64,000 bases of DNA from Carettochelys insculpta (Eukaryota; Chordata; Testudines; Carettochelyidae), in contig NC_134161.1 in the NCBI RefSeq assembly GCF_033958435.1, forward strand, positions 12,152,001 through 12,216,000, in the 5' to 3' direction. Of the stretch, positions 46,048-57,025 are shown piece by piece (position 1 is the stretch's first letter; each line of letters starts with the position of its first letter). The translations under genes were made by a program, and so were the position numbers. The notes below the pieces were generated by a model. That model was not told the origin of the DNA. It saw nothing but the letters and a program-made list of their open reading frames with translations, and ran no database searches.

Positions 46048-46758
46048 GGCTACGTCTACACGTGAAGCCAACATCGAAATAGCTTATTTCGATGTAGCAA
46101 CATCGAAATAGGCTATTTCGATGAATAACGTCTACACGTCCTCCAGGGCTGGCAACATCGATGTTCAACTTCGACGTTGCGCGGCACCACATCGAAATAG
46201 GCGCTGCGAGGGTACGTCTACACGCCAAAGTAGCACACATCGAAATAAGGGTGCCAGGCACAGCTGCAGACAGGATCACAGGGCGGACTCAACAGCAAGC
46301 CGCTCCCTTAAAGGGCCCCTCCCAGACACAGTTGCACTAAACAACACAAGATACACAGAGCCGACAACTGGTTGCAGACCCTGTGCCTGCAGCATGGATC
46401 CCCAGCTGCCGCAGCAGCAGCCAGAAGCCCTGGGCTAAGGGCTGCTGCCCACGGTGACCATAGAGCCCGGCAGGGGCTGGAGAGAGAGCATCTCTCAACC
46501 TCCCAGCTGATGGCCGCCATGGAGGACCCGGCAATTTCAACGTTGCGGGACGCGGATCGTCTTCACGGTCCCTACTTCGACATTGAACGTCGAAGTAGGG
46601 CGCTATTCCGATCCCCTCATGAGGTTAGCGACTTCGATGTCTCGCTGCCTAACGTCAAAGTTAACTTCAAAATAGCGCCCGACGCGTGTAGCCACGACGG
46701 GCGCTATTTCGAAGTTAGTGCCGCTACTTCGAAGTAGCGTGCACGTGTAGACACAGCT
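46048..46758. mobile_element. young composite GTCTACAC-type DNA transposon, CpG-rich
   Basis: Left end ggctacgtctacacgtg and right end cacgtgtagacacagct are terminal inverted repeats, flanked by aat on both sides (46045-46047 and 46759-46761). Inside are palindromes catcgaaatag-g-ctatttcgatg (46102-46124) and a ccctacttcgac/gtcgaagtaggg hairpin (46571-46601), plus two more internal 'acgtctacacg' ends (about 46127 and 46214). The 46390-46530 part carries a short frame starting MDPQLPQQQPEAL and then a stop. It may be the remnant of a transposase leader. The many intact TCGA and CpG sites mark it as the youngest element here. PIF/Harbinger affinity is inferred. Confidence 0.85.
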
Positions 46759-47557
46759 AATGTGTTACAAAAGAAGTTGCTAAGATAACGAGACCATCCT
46801 TTATCAACAAGGCGGGGATGGCTTACACATACAGACCCCCCCCCAAAAAAAAAATACTTAACGCCACTTGAGAGTATCACGGAGCAGAAATCACAGCAAT
46901 TTACTGTAACCAGAATCAAGTGCCCAACTTTCCGAGCTCACAGCAGGCTCTGCTATTAATTCCAAACACTTATGTGGGAGCTGGGATTCCATTAGAGGGG
47001 CCAATTTCAAGTCCATTTCCCTGATAAACAGACAGGAGCCAGCTCCTAAATGGGACTTGATAGATTTGATTAGGGCAGAGTTTTCACAGGTTGTGATTCC
47101 AGCGAAGGAAATTGCTGTTTGATGTGCAAGTGAAAATTGCACTTGAAATCCTCTTGTGACGGAGTGGGGAGCAGGGGAGATGATGGAGCACCTAAACACC
47201 CGGCCAATTACTATCATCTGGCCGACGTGGTCATCAAATTGTCACGCTCGAGAAAATGGGCATGTAGAGGAGGCTGCTGAGCAGCTCTGCGTTAGGCGAG
47301 CTGACGAGATTAGCTGTCGTGAAAACAAAATGTTATTTAAACAAGACATAACAAAATCCAGCTCTTTCCTCCAGCCTGGAGAACAAGTTGCCAGAACTTC
47401 CTCCATTTTATGTGTGGGAAGCAAGAAGCAGCCAAACTTCTGGGGCTGCTTCTTTCCCAGGCCCTACTTCTGAAGTGTAAGGTGAAAAGAAGGGATCCCT
47501 TCCTCCAGAGCAACACAAGCATCAAAGGCTGGCGAAATATGTCTTGAGGTCCCTGCC
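46759..47557. other. unique non-coding sequence
   Basis: C and A runs near 46830-46853. No repeat or gene recognised. Confidence 0.45.
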
Positions 47558-48245
47558 AGTGCCTGATTCATGCAGCCAAATGCAGTCCACCGAGCCATTT
47601 AATCTGGCCTGCAGCTGCAGGGAGAGCTTTGCATGCTGCCCCCAAAATTTCTTAGCAAAATTTCTCAGCTCCTATTGGCTGGAAATCCATGGAAACCAGC
47701 CAATGGGAGCTGAGATTGTTTGCTGGAAAGGGGCAGTGCAGCACAGTTTCTCAGTTCCCGTTGACTGGAAATTGGCTAATAAGAGGCGAGAGATTTTCCT
47801 GGAGAGGGGGCACTGTGCTAAACCTCTCCCACAGCCCAGACAGACAAGTGGTCTGGGAATGCTGACAGGCAGGAAAGGCTGCCTTAGAGCGCTGCTGGTC
47901 ACAAGCTGCTTAACTCCTGTAAGCGCCTCCCAGCCAGAGCCTACCTCTGATACGCCACCGCCTCCTGCACCCCAGCTCCCATCCAGACCCTGCACCCCCT
48001 CTTACGCCCCACCCCCAGGCCAGAATCCTCCCCTGCACCCAGGCCATAGCCCCCTCCTTCAACCTAACTCCCTCTCCTACCTCTCACTCTCTCTCCTGCT
48101 CCCCAGTCCATTACCCAAGGCTCCCTTCCACACCCAGCCTCTATCCTGCACCTCATGCCACCTCCAGAGAAAAGTGTGTCCCTCGACCACTTGTCAAAAT
48201 CCTGGTGTGCATCCCCTTCAAAAATTAATTCCCACCTCTGTATTA
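47558..48245 (+). mobile_element. GC-rich turtle-type interspersed repeat, probably a hAT-like non-autonomous element
   Basis: 'gagccatttaatctggcctg', 'agctcctattggctggaaat', 'ccagccaatgggagctgaga' and a long C-rich tail with repeated 'cctgcacccc' match from memory a common turtle repeat. The 'cctattggctgg' and 'ccagccaatggg' blocks form an inverted repeat (about 47670-47709). The 259-codon open frame at 47544-48323, the longest in the window, lies across it. Its Pro/Ser/Cys-rich product has no domain and is not credited as a gene. Confidence 0.6.
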
Positions 48246-48384
48246 GAGGATAAGAATCTACTACTGCCAGCTCATGGATTCACCCACCAAGATGTCCCAA
48301 GAGAGGTGGATTCAGCAACATGAGCAATGTCCCACACAGAGACACATGTACATACACTGATACAACAAATACGGCTACAGGGAT

Positions 48385-48512
48385 TGTTAGCCCTTGGGGA
48401 CAGCAGCTGTCTTTTTGTTCTGTGGTTGTACAGCTCCTAGCACACCGGAATCCTGTTCCAGACCTGCGGTGACCACAATGCACCAAACAAACAACACTAA
48501 TACAGCAGGGGA
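48385..48512 (+). repeat. old SINE/LINE tail
   Basis: 'ttagcccttggggacagcag', 'ctgtctttttgttctgtgg', 'ttgtacagctcctagcacac' and then 'cggaatcctgttccagacct' match in order the tail at 40628, and the latter half matches 13040. Confidence 0.65.
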
Positions 48513-48911
48513 GGGAGTGGGGTGGAACACTATAAATTAAGGGCCAGACTTTGGGGTGAAGGAGTTCCACCTGGGAACAGAAGCCTTGTCCACCATGAGG
48601 CTGGCTTGAAGTGTCCAGTTTAGGGGATTTTTCCATTGTCATTACTTCCGTTCTAACATTTGTGCCTTTGAATGCAACTGCTGGTTCTCAATGTGTATTG
48701 AGCACGTGCATTTCAGGACAGAAGCAGGCCTTTGCTTTTCATCTCTTTTTATGCCGTTAGGCCTTATTGGCATTATATTGCTCCATGATGGTCATTTTCA
48801 TACCAGACCATCCCTTCCTGTTTAATAAAACTTTATATTTCCCAGGAATCTCTCCACCTGCACTGAAATGCAGTCACATCTGGGACAGAACACAGTAACC
48901 ATTTAACAATA
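48513..48911. other. unique non-coding sequence
   Basis: Nothing recognised. Confidence 0.45.
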
Positions 48912-49811
48912 CAGTAAACTCTGTTTTAACTGGCATTCTATCATGCAGAATTCTCAGATAACCGGCATTTTAACCATAAGACACATCACATTTCATTACT
49001 TCATCGAGGCATCAAAAGAGAGTTTAATTTAGAGTAAATTTTAGTTAAGCTTCATATGAGCACAGGACATGTACAGTGGAAGATAAAATACATACAGTAT
49101 GCAGTATTGTTTCAGTTCAAGATCAAGTAAATTTTAGTTACGTTTTCTATAAGTACAGTACAGTGAAAGTAAATACAAATAAGTACAGCAAATACAGGAT
49201 AAGTTTACAACGTACAATACTATTGCTGGTAAATAAAGTGCTCTGCATACACTTTATGTAGTAGAACCCTGAGATATGTGCAATCAGGTTGTGCGTATCT
49301 CAGGTTAACGTGACTCTGAGCGGCAGGGAGCTGGTGCCTGGCTCCGGTCAGTTTCACAGATCCTTTAAGTGGTGGGCAACCGGGAGCCAGACGCCAGCTC
49401 TCCACCACTCACAGGAGCGCTGGTCAGTTTCCCTGCTCCTGTCAAGGGTGGAGAGAGTCAGGAACAGGGGCTCCTGTCAGGGGCAGCAGCCTGACTCTTG
49501 CCTGGTCAGTTTTCCCTTTCCTGTAAGCGGTGGGCAGACCAGAGCCAGGCTCTTGGCTGCCCGCCACTCACAGGAGACAGAAAACTGGCTACTGTCGAGT
49601 TATGTGAAATTTGACTTACGTGGGGCTGCATAAGAACACAAGCTCCACATAAGCTGGGAGTCTCTTGTACATTTTTGTTTGTTTCTTAACATCTAATGTC
49701 ATTTTTCTTTAGTGTTATGCATTGCCAGGCGTACCTCTCTATTATCCAGAATCCTGTAATATCCGGCAACCTCCCGGTCCCAAGGGCTGCTGGGTATGAA
49801 AGAGTTTACTG
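48912..49811. mobile_element. Tigger-like DNA transposon with a nested insertion
   Basis: Left end cagtaaactct and right end agagtttactg are perfect 11-bp inverted repeats. TA lies on both sides (48910-48911 and 49812-49813), the target duplication of Tc1/mariner-pogo elements. 'ataaccggcatttt' on the left and 'tatccggcaacctcccgg' on the right are internal copies of the CCGGCA motif. The left half repeats an 'aagtacagtacagtgaa' type unit (49071-49200). No transposase frame survives. Confidence 0.85.
49262..49640. repeat. internally repeated insertion within the Tigger-like element
   Basis: Three imperfect units of about 85-95 bases begin ggtcagttt (49347, 49431 and 49503). Each carries 'cctgtcaag' or 'ccactcacagga' and 'gggagcca' or 'agagccagg' variants. 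GC content differs sharply from the AT-rich Tigger halves on either side, which marks it as a separate sequence. Confidence 0.55.
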
Positions 49812-49864
49812 TACCAAGCACCTGCACAGCCATTTTGGACAAGGAGTGAAGGGGCCTGAGGAAA

Positions 49865-50005
49865 ACCTGTGATCAAGTGAACAGAGCACAGGATTGGGAT
49901 TCATAAGACTCATATTCTATCTCCGGATCAGATCTGTTGTGTCAGCCTTGGAAAGTCACATTCTTGCCTGGTACCTCCCATCCCCTATCTATATAAACTG
50001 TCAGT
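49865..50005 (+). repeat. MIR-type SINE relic
   Basis: 'gtgaacagagcacaggattg', 'ggattcataagactcatatt', 'ctatctccg', 'tgtgtcagccttggaaagtc' and 'cctatctatataa' follow the MIR order from 5' core to tail. Confidence 0.75.
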
Positions 50006-50189
50006 GCTCAGAACCAGGATAGGGACTCCTGCTCCTAGGAGTCTCCCAGTCAGCTCTGTGCTCTCCAGCCACCTGCTCGCAGTTCTCTACAGGCCCAGAG
50101 TAGCCCAGCCTTTCTTAACTGGGCTTATCAGGGCTCACCTGCTACCCTGTGCCAGGGCTCAGGTGCTGAGGGGGAACCACTGTAATATT

Positions 50190-50820
50190 TGGGGCCCTAC
50201 AAAATTCATGGTCCTTTTGGTTAATGTCACAGCCCGAGAATTTTTAAAATGATAAAATTCATCATTTCAGCTATTTCAATCTGAAATTTCATGGTGGTGT
50301 AATTGTAGGGGTCCTGGCCTAAAAAGGAATTGTGTAAGGGTTGCAAGGTGATCGTAGGCAGCGTTGCAGTGGGGCAAGCATTGTTTCTGTGCTGCCTTGC
50401 AATGCTGCCTTCAGAGCTGGGCAGCTGGAGAGCAGCGGCTGCTGACTGGGAGCCCAGCTCTGAAGGCAGCAGTGCAGAAGTAAAGATGGCCTGGCTATGG
50501 TATTGCCTCCCCTAGAACTGCACAGCTCCTGGTGAGGCACTGCCTTCAGAGCTGGACACTTGGCCGACGTTACAATCCAGCTGCTCAGCTCTGAAGGCAG
50601 TGCTGACGGGTGGCAATACCATGACCCTCCAAAAATAACCTTGTGACCCCCTGTAACTTTCTTTTGGTTCAGGACCCGCAGTTTGAGAAGTGCTGCTCTC
50701 CCCGGTGAAATCTGTTGAATACGGGGTGGAAGCAACCACAAGGCCAGATTTCATGGGGAGGACACCAGGTTTCATGGTCCGTGATGCGTTTTGCCTGGCT
50801 GTGAATTTGGTAGGGCCTTA
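50190..50820. mobile_element. hAT-like non-autonomous element with twin hairpins
   Basis: Left end 'ggggccctacaaaattcatg' and right end 'gaatttggtagggcctta' are terminal inverted repeats. Flanking octamers gtaatatt and gcgatata agree at 5 of 8. The centre has two hairpins with the same stem. The first has perfect 18-bp arms at 50404-50421 and 50453-50470. The second has perfect 17-bp arms at 50538-50554 and 50586-50602. 'ggacccgcagtttgagaagt' (about 50673) looks like the right end of a second hAT nested inside. From memory this is a common turtle element. Confidence 0.82.
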
Positions 50821-52202
50821 GCGATATAAATAGGAACAATTACTGGGGTTGTCAGATGGAACCAGTCTTTGGCTCACTCACACGGGCTGAGAAGAAATTC
50901 ACCAGGCTCTGCAGCTTCACTGAGAGTTCCAGGGTCATTGAAAATCCAGAGCTCCTAAGACAGTGGGAGGGGTAAACTTTGACTTCCTTCCTTGCTTTCC
51001 CAGCCAACCTGGTTCTGATATCCCTCCACAGAAGCATCCCTGGTACCCTCGTGCTGCATGTGAGCTGCTGCTTAACACACGCAGGTGGCTGGGATGACCA
51101 GGTCAGTTCGTCCCCTTTCAGACAAAAGCCCTACACTGGGCTGTGCTGAGAATGCAGGTGTGAGGTGCCAGCTGAACCCAAACTCGCCAAGAACTAAGTG
51201 CAGCACCTCATTGGCGCTTGTACAGCAAGAGGCATAATCACCTGCACATCCAAAGTGACCTGCCACCCTGACATTCCAGCCTTCGCACAGCAATAATCCC
51301 CTTTGAGAGGTACAGCAGGGTCAGGCTTGCAAACTAGCCAGCAAAGAGCGAACACTCATTTCAGCATTACGTCCCATGTCTGGCCAGGCAGGCAGGCTGC
51401 AGTCAGACTAAATCTCTGGAGCATGTTTTTAAAGTCTATTATTGTTTCCCCAAGAAGCTCAGCTTTGACTTTTTGGAGCACGACTTTACTTAAGGGATGC
51501 TAATTAATTCGCCCAGACAATTTAAGTAGATGCCCTTCGGAATTCACAAAACCTGCCAACAGCTGCCTTCTTCTGTTCTGCCCCTGCCTAAAAGCACACG
51601 GCTGACTCCTCTAGTGCCGCAGTTCTGCAAGGCCCAGGCCTGACTTCCATATGGGAGTAGCTCCATGAGCACCTCTCCTGTGCTAGGGACCTCACTGAGC
51701 TGGCTCCCAAACGCAACATCATTTAAGTTCCCTCAACTGCTAAATATCATTACTGGACCTCTGTCTTTGCAGCATCCCCTCCCAGAAACCCAGGGAGCCC
51801 CGAGAGCTCAGCCAGCAGCATATCGAGCGACCTAAAGCAAAACCAGGAAGTTTTTAGGTGTTAGGGTGGGAGGGAGAACACTCAGCTTTACAGCTCAGGC
51901 TAATTCAGTGCACTGCTTTGTGATGGATGCCTCCTCCTGGCCCCAGTGGGGATTAGCTCATGAGGCTGACACCTCCCCACATGCCATCACTGTCTTGTGT
52001 GCAGCCCCTCTTGCACTCCCAGAACCAGGCGGCTCAACACTCTCCCCTTCCAGCATACCAATGCATGGGCAATCTCAGGCCATTGCCCTATTCACTGCCC
52101 AAGGGTGTGTGGGAGGGTAACCCAGCTCTGCCCTCTCCCCTGGCTTCCAGTCCAGGGAGTCTCATCCCAGGACTTTTGGGTTTTCCTCTCCTAGCTTTCC
52201 CT
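50821..52202. other. unique non-coding sequence
   Basis: About 1.4 kb with no repeat or gene recognised. Confidence 0.45.
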
Positions 52203-52383
52203 GCTCCTTCCCTGTAAGCTGAGCCTTTGGGTGGCTACCCAGGGGAGATTCAGGTGCGCTCAGATGCTTAGCAGGGTGTCCACAGCCACCCATGTGCTCC
52301 TACTGGTGGGGCACATCCGCACATGCCTGGGTGCACATGAAATTTATTCCATCCATGGATGGGAAAAATTAGAGGGAACACGG
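52203..52383 (-). mobile_element. hAT-like MITE, copy 4 of 8
   Basis: 'ttccctgtaagctgag', 'ttgggtggctacccagggga', 'gattcaggtgcgctcaga', 'ggtggggcacatccgcacat', 'gaaatttattccatccatgg' and 'aattagagggaacacg'. Both ends are recognisable. Flanking octamers ctttccct and cctggact agree at only 4 of 8. Confidence 0.88.
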
Positions 52384-52619
52384 CCTGGACTGTTTCCAAA
52401 CCCTCCTTCCTCTTCCCAGAGAGTAACTGCCTCTCTCAGCAGCAGCTGCTGTCTGTTGCCAGTTCCTTGTGCTCCACCTGTTCCCGCACTGCTGAACTGC
52501 TTGCAAGCCTATCCTTGCTCCCTGGCTCTTCCCCTGGTGCAGGCCTGCCTGGCCACCTTAACCACGTCCAGTCCCAAGTGAGGTAGACACCCCATCCCAC
52601 ACTTACATTCCATGTAAGT
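52384..52619. other. unique non-coding sequence
   Basis: Nothing recognised. Confidence 0.45.
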
Positions 52620-52745
52620 GTACTAATATCTGGCATTTCCTCCAATCCTCTCAGAGAGCTTTACAAAGGATCCCATTACTCCCATTTTATAGATGGGTAA
52701 ACTGAGGTACCGAGCAGCAAAGTGGCTTGTCCAAGGCCCACTAGG
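52620..52745 (-). repeat. MIR-type SINE relic
   Basis: 'agagagctttacaaaggatc', 'cccattttatagatgggtaa', 'actgaggtac' and 'tggcttgtccaaggcccact' match the reverse complement of a reptile-type MIR in order. Confidence 0.8.
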
Positions 52746-53894
52746 AATACTCCAGGTGTCTCCTAAAATACAGTACATGGCTCTGTCTCCAGCCAGCTTC
52801 ATTCTGCTTCTGTTGCCTGTGCCAAAGGTCTAAATACCCGGATGTGGTGGGGGGTGGGTCTCAGTGCACATGCCAGCAGACATATCTTATGTAGGTGATC
52901 TTCTGCCTCAGTTCCCGACTTATACAACAAGGAAAAGAGTATATATCCATCACTGAACTCCGGGGACTACAAAAGGCATAGGAGTGCTAAAGATCCCACC
53001 CCCACACCTCAGCATTACCCAGAAGGATGTTTTTTCTTTCCCAAAGCTGCTGTGTTAAACTCCTGAGCAGTTTTGACAGGTGCTAGAACAGCAGCATTCA
53101 TTATCAGTTTTGCTCTGTTTAATGCTCTTTGCTCGTGTGTTTCTCCCCAGGGCCTGTTTTACTCCTCCTCAGAAATCTCTCTCAATTCAGTACATCTTAA
53201 CCCAGTAATTGGGATCATGAGGCCCCTAAGGAAAAATGTCTTTAGCTTCCCAGGGCACATCAATGAATGTGTCACTCGCAATCTTGCATTCTTTACCTGC
53301 CCCAGACTGCTCCCCACACCGCAAGCCACATCCTCCCAGGAACTACAAGGAGACCTAACCTAGTCTGTTATGGTGACAGCCGCTTTACTGATTCCGGTTT
53401 ACCACATGGGGCTCCAAGTTACCACATCTGAAATGAATTAGTTGATTCTCACCTCAACCACATGGAACCTTTGGCTAATGGTAGAACATTTTCCCTTGGA
53501 AATATGAGACTGTGATGTGCCTGATGAAGGTGCTTTGTATCTCTCACATTTTCCTGGCACTGCAAAGAATTACCTCCTCTGCATTGCAACTTGTGCAAAG
53601 TGAATGCAAAGCTCTGCCAGGCGCAGACTGTGCACAAGTGTAAAGAAGAACACAAGACTGGGGAGATTCAAAACCACTGATTTCTTGTGACTTTATGTTA
53701 CAGGGTTTCTCGTATGTGTAAAGTGAACCAGGGCTATAACTCTTTGCAAAATTAAGGATGTGCGAACAATAAAAAACAACATTTCAGTCAAATGGTTTGA
53801 ACTAGGATGTGAATTTTGTAGGTCTTTATAAGGGCTCTTTTGCATATGTGGCTTAATCTAATTCTTGACTCCCCCCCACCTTCTGCCCCTCTGC
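52746..53894. other. unique non-coding sequence
   Basis: Nothing recognised. Confidence 0.45.
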
Positions 53895-54140
53895 TCTCTG
53901 ATTTGCTCACCTTGATAATATTTTTCTGATTTGTCAACCTTGATTACTATTTTTGGTTCTCTGTGCCTTAAATATTGAAGCTGTTCTGGTCTGGCTGTGG
54001 TCTGAAGAAGTGGGTCTGTCCCACGAAAGCTCATCACCTAATAAATTATTTTGTTAGCCTTTAAAGGGCTACTGGACTGGTTTTTTTGTTGTTGTTTTGT
54101 TTTGATAGTATATAGACTAGTGCAGCTTTCTCTCTGTTAA
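53895..54140 (+). repeat. retroelement 3' tail, 'cacgaaagctcat' type, copy 3 (longest)
   Basis: Extends further 5' than its sisters. Two tandem 28-29-base units start tctgatttg at 53897 and 53925, then 'ttctctgtgccttaaatatt', 'tggtctgaagaagtgggtct', 'gtcccacgaaagctcatcac', 'ttttgttagcctttaaaggg' and 'tatatagactagtgcagc'. A GTT/T run at 54079-54102 sits near the end. I associate this tail with Penelope-like elements; class uncertain. Confidence 0.75.
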
Positions 54141-55014
54141 CATTTCAGTCAGTTCATTGTGTCTCAGATCATCTGCAAAGAAACTTTCCCCTCTATTCAT
54201 TCTCCATAATTATGCAAACAGAACTTTTTGCAAATTACATTTCGGACATGTCATTCAAGCTGTGTTCCTCAGTCAAATTAACTTCCAGAGGGTGCTTCAT
54301 CACACCAGGTGCAAGAGAAGCTTTCTGTGAATATAAGTCATGAATCTTCTAAGGGCTACTGAGGCTATGGGCTTGTAATACTGCCCAAGAAATCTAATGG
54401 AAAAAAACACAACAAGAATTAATGGAATACTCGGCACTCTGTCTGCTCCATCTCAACTACCCTGCGTGGCAATGTCCATTATTTCAGGACACATCTTAGA
54501 CCCCCACTTGTCTGAACCAAGGATCAAAGAGATTTTGAGATTATAGCCAGCTGCCCTCTGAAGACGGATTTCATTTGAGTTTGTTTCATCACATCAGTTG
54601 AAGGGCCTCTAGCTACTCTGCCAGGCAGCTTGTGAAAGGGGGGGCTCAGACTGTGCATGAGGGCAAAGGAGCACACCAGGCACAAGGCTGGGGAGAAACA
54701 GGGTCACTGGGTATTTCTTACTCCTCAAAGGTAGAAGGTCAACACCCTAGAGATCACAGCTAGCCTCTTTGTCAGTTGAGTAGGCACAGTATGGCTTTTG
54801 CTGCTCAGCTCTGTAGCTCCCTCACTCCCAGCTCTGGTTAGTCTCCATCCTCTTTCGTGTCTTGAGCTCTTTCCTGGGTGTTAACTGCGCTATTGGCTTA
54901 AGTGATGTCAACATCGCTACTAAAATCTGCAGTGAGATTCCAACTCAACCAAAATGCTTTCACAATAGCCAGGGCTTCTGAGCTGCAAGTACTCCCATGG
55001 GAAGAGACGCAGAC
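54141..55014. other. unique non-coding sequence
   Basis: Nothing recognised. Confidence 0.45.
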
Positions 55015-55191
55015 CAGTATCACCTCTAATTTTGTGTCCATCCATGGGTAGGGCAAATTTTGTGATGTGCACCAAGATATATGCAGATGTGCACCACCTG
55101 CTACCAACTGTGGGTGCTCTGCTAATCAGCTGGGGGGCACCTGAATCTCTCCCAAGCAACTGCCCAAGCGCTCAGCTTACAGGGAACATTG
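55015..55191 (+). mobile_element. hAT-like MITE, copy 5 of 8
   Basis: Left end cagtatcacctctaatttt, right end cagggaacattg. Core strings 'gatgtgcaccaagatatatg', 'gtgggtgctctgctaatcag' and 'gggcacctgaatctctccc' are present. Flanking octamers acgcagac and attctgac agree at 5 of 8. Confidence 0.9.
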
Positions 55192-55624
55192 ATTCTGACC
55201 CCTTGCACGAGACAGATTTCACATACAATGATGATCCATTCCTTGACTTCCTCGGGTTCTGTCCAAGGTGCTGGACTGAACAGCCAACCATGAAAGTGCA
55301 AATATCTTGGTTATATCAGAAAGTCTCTTTGATTTCCCTCACGCCTATTTCCCTCAAAGAGAATATTTTCTGTAGTATCCGGATGCGTGATGCAGCCTCA
55401 GTGGAAAGACTTTCAAACATACAGCAGAAGTGTTACATGGCCTGTTTAATTACTTGGACAACAAGCTCTGTGAACTAGGTTACATTTCATAAGAATTTTC
55501 ACTCCTATTCCTCATGAGCTCAAACATGACCTGTAGGGAAAGAAATTAACATGTTCCCTCTCCCAAACTGGGCTCACAAAGCAAAAGCAAAGTCAGGAGG
55601 AGAGATGGTCTTGTGAGAAAGACA
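55192..55624. other. unique non-coding sequence
   Basis: Nothing recognised. Confidence 0.45.
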
Positions 55625-55840
55625 GTAAATTAGGCCATAGGAGCGATCTAGATTCCATTTCTGTCTCTGCCACAGACCCTCAGGATGAATTTTACACCCT
55701 CTGCACCTTTGTTCCTCATATGTAAAATGAGGCTAACAAAATACCCTTGTCTGTTTAGATTGCAAGCTGCCTCTTCTTATCACATATACCTGCACTGTTT
55801 AATACAGTGTCTCCTGGATCTCAGCTGGGGACTCCAGATT
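55625..55840 (+). repeat. MIR-type SINE relic with long tail
   Basis: 'tagattccatttctgtctct', 'gccacagaccctcaggatg', 'cctcatatgtaaaatgaggc' and then 'gtttagattgcaagctgcct' and 'ggatctcagctggggactcc' show a MIR core joined to the tail type found alone at 40628 and 48385. This supports treating those tails as part of the same old family. Confidence 0.7.
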
Positions 55841-56008
55841 CTGCCACAATGACGATCCGATGAAATTAAACCAATTGCGAGACAGATTTAAAAAAATGAA
55901 AATAAAAATGAATGAAGAGGAACTTTCTGAAGAGTGCCTCAGCTGCTGCTTCTTTTTTTTTTAAGTTGGCATCATGCAGACTTTTTACTTAATAAAATGT
56001 GGCTGTGG

Positions 56009-56206
56009 GAGTGTTCGCTCTAGTTTTTCCCATCCATGGGTTGAAAAAAATTTGTTATGTGCACTGAGGTATGTGCAGATGATGCACTGCCAATAGAAGC
56101 ACATACTGCCCACTGTAGGGGCCTGTGGGCACCCTGGTGATCAGCTGATTGGCACCTAACTCTTTGCTGCTTAGTCGCCCAAGATCTCAGCTTGCAGGGA
56201 ACACCG
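56009..56206 (+). mobile_element. hAT-like MITE, copy 6 of 8
   Basis: Left end gagtgttcgctctag, right end gcagggaacaccg. The core is intact, with a 10-15 base expansion around 'ggggcctgtgggcaccctgg'. gctgtg occurs just outside both ends, a shifted and possible target duplication. Confidence 0.88.
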
Positions 56207-56828
56207 GCTGTGTACTACCTGCTGTAAACAATTGATTAACTAGAAGTGATGAGACTGAGAGCAGAGTTACAAAGCCAGCAGGGCTTCCATGGAGCTCCCT
56301 GGTCAGCAGATCACACCAGCACGTTCTCTTATTATTTCTACATCAGAACAACAGTTTGCAGTATTGCTGCAGCCCCACGGGTCCTAGGTATGGAAGCGAT
56401 GAGGCCTGGGAGGAAGTGTCTTTTATTGCACCCAGTTCTGTTGCTGGGAAGTCCAAGCTTTCAAGCTTCTCCTCACGTCACTCTGCTCCCTTCTCCAGAG
56501 CTCCGGTACTTGTACTTTGCACCAACAGAAGCTGATCCATTGAAAGATGTCATCTCTTCCAAAAATCATAAGGCCACTTACAAAGGAGGATGAACATTGT
56601 GCAGGACCGGTGTGTGAGGGGAGAGGGACAGTGGTGCATTGGGAAAGATTGGTCTAAAACCACAGTTTTGCTTCTCACCTCATCTCTGCTTGCTCCTGGT
56701 GGTTGAGTGAAACAACATCTGGTGTAGCCATCACTGGGAGATTTCTCATTTGTTATATCCAAGCAGGTTTCTTGGAAGAGCTGCCAGAAGAGCCACTAGT
56801 ACCAGTCAGAACTCAGGGCACTGACAGG
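56207..56828. other. unique non-coding sequence
   Basis: A 115-codon frame (56246-56593) has no recognisable motif. Nothing else recognised. Confidence 0.45.
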
Positions 56829-57025
56829 CAGTATTTCCTGTAAGCTGAGCACTTGGGTGGCTTCTAAAGAGAGATTCAAATGCCACTCAGCTGACTGGCA
56901 GAGCACCCGCAGCCATCCATAGCTGGCAGCCTGTGTGTCTATTGGTGGTGCACATCTGTATATGTCACAGTGCACATAACAAAATTTATTCTGCCCGTTT
57001 ATGGAAAAAGTTAGAGGAAACACTG
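56829..57025 (-). mobile_element. hAT-like MITE, copy 7 of 8 (best target duplication)
   Basis: Left end cagtatttcctgtaagctg and right end agaggaaacactg are inverted repeats of the CAGTGTTCCC type. Flanking octamers ctgacagg and ctgtcggg agree at 6 of 8. Together with copies 2, 5 and 8 (5 of 8 each) this supports an 8-bp duplication and hence hAT transposase use. The element is non-coding. Confidence 0.92.

Noticed and set aside
46048..46758. CpG-rich block as a promoter island
   Set aside because: The CpGs come from the TCGA-rich terminal palindromes of a young transposon.
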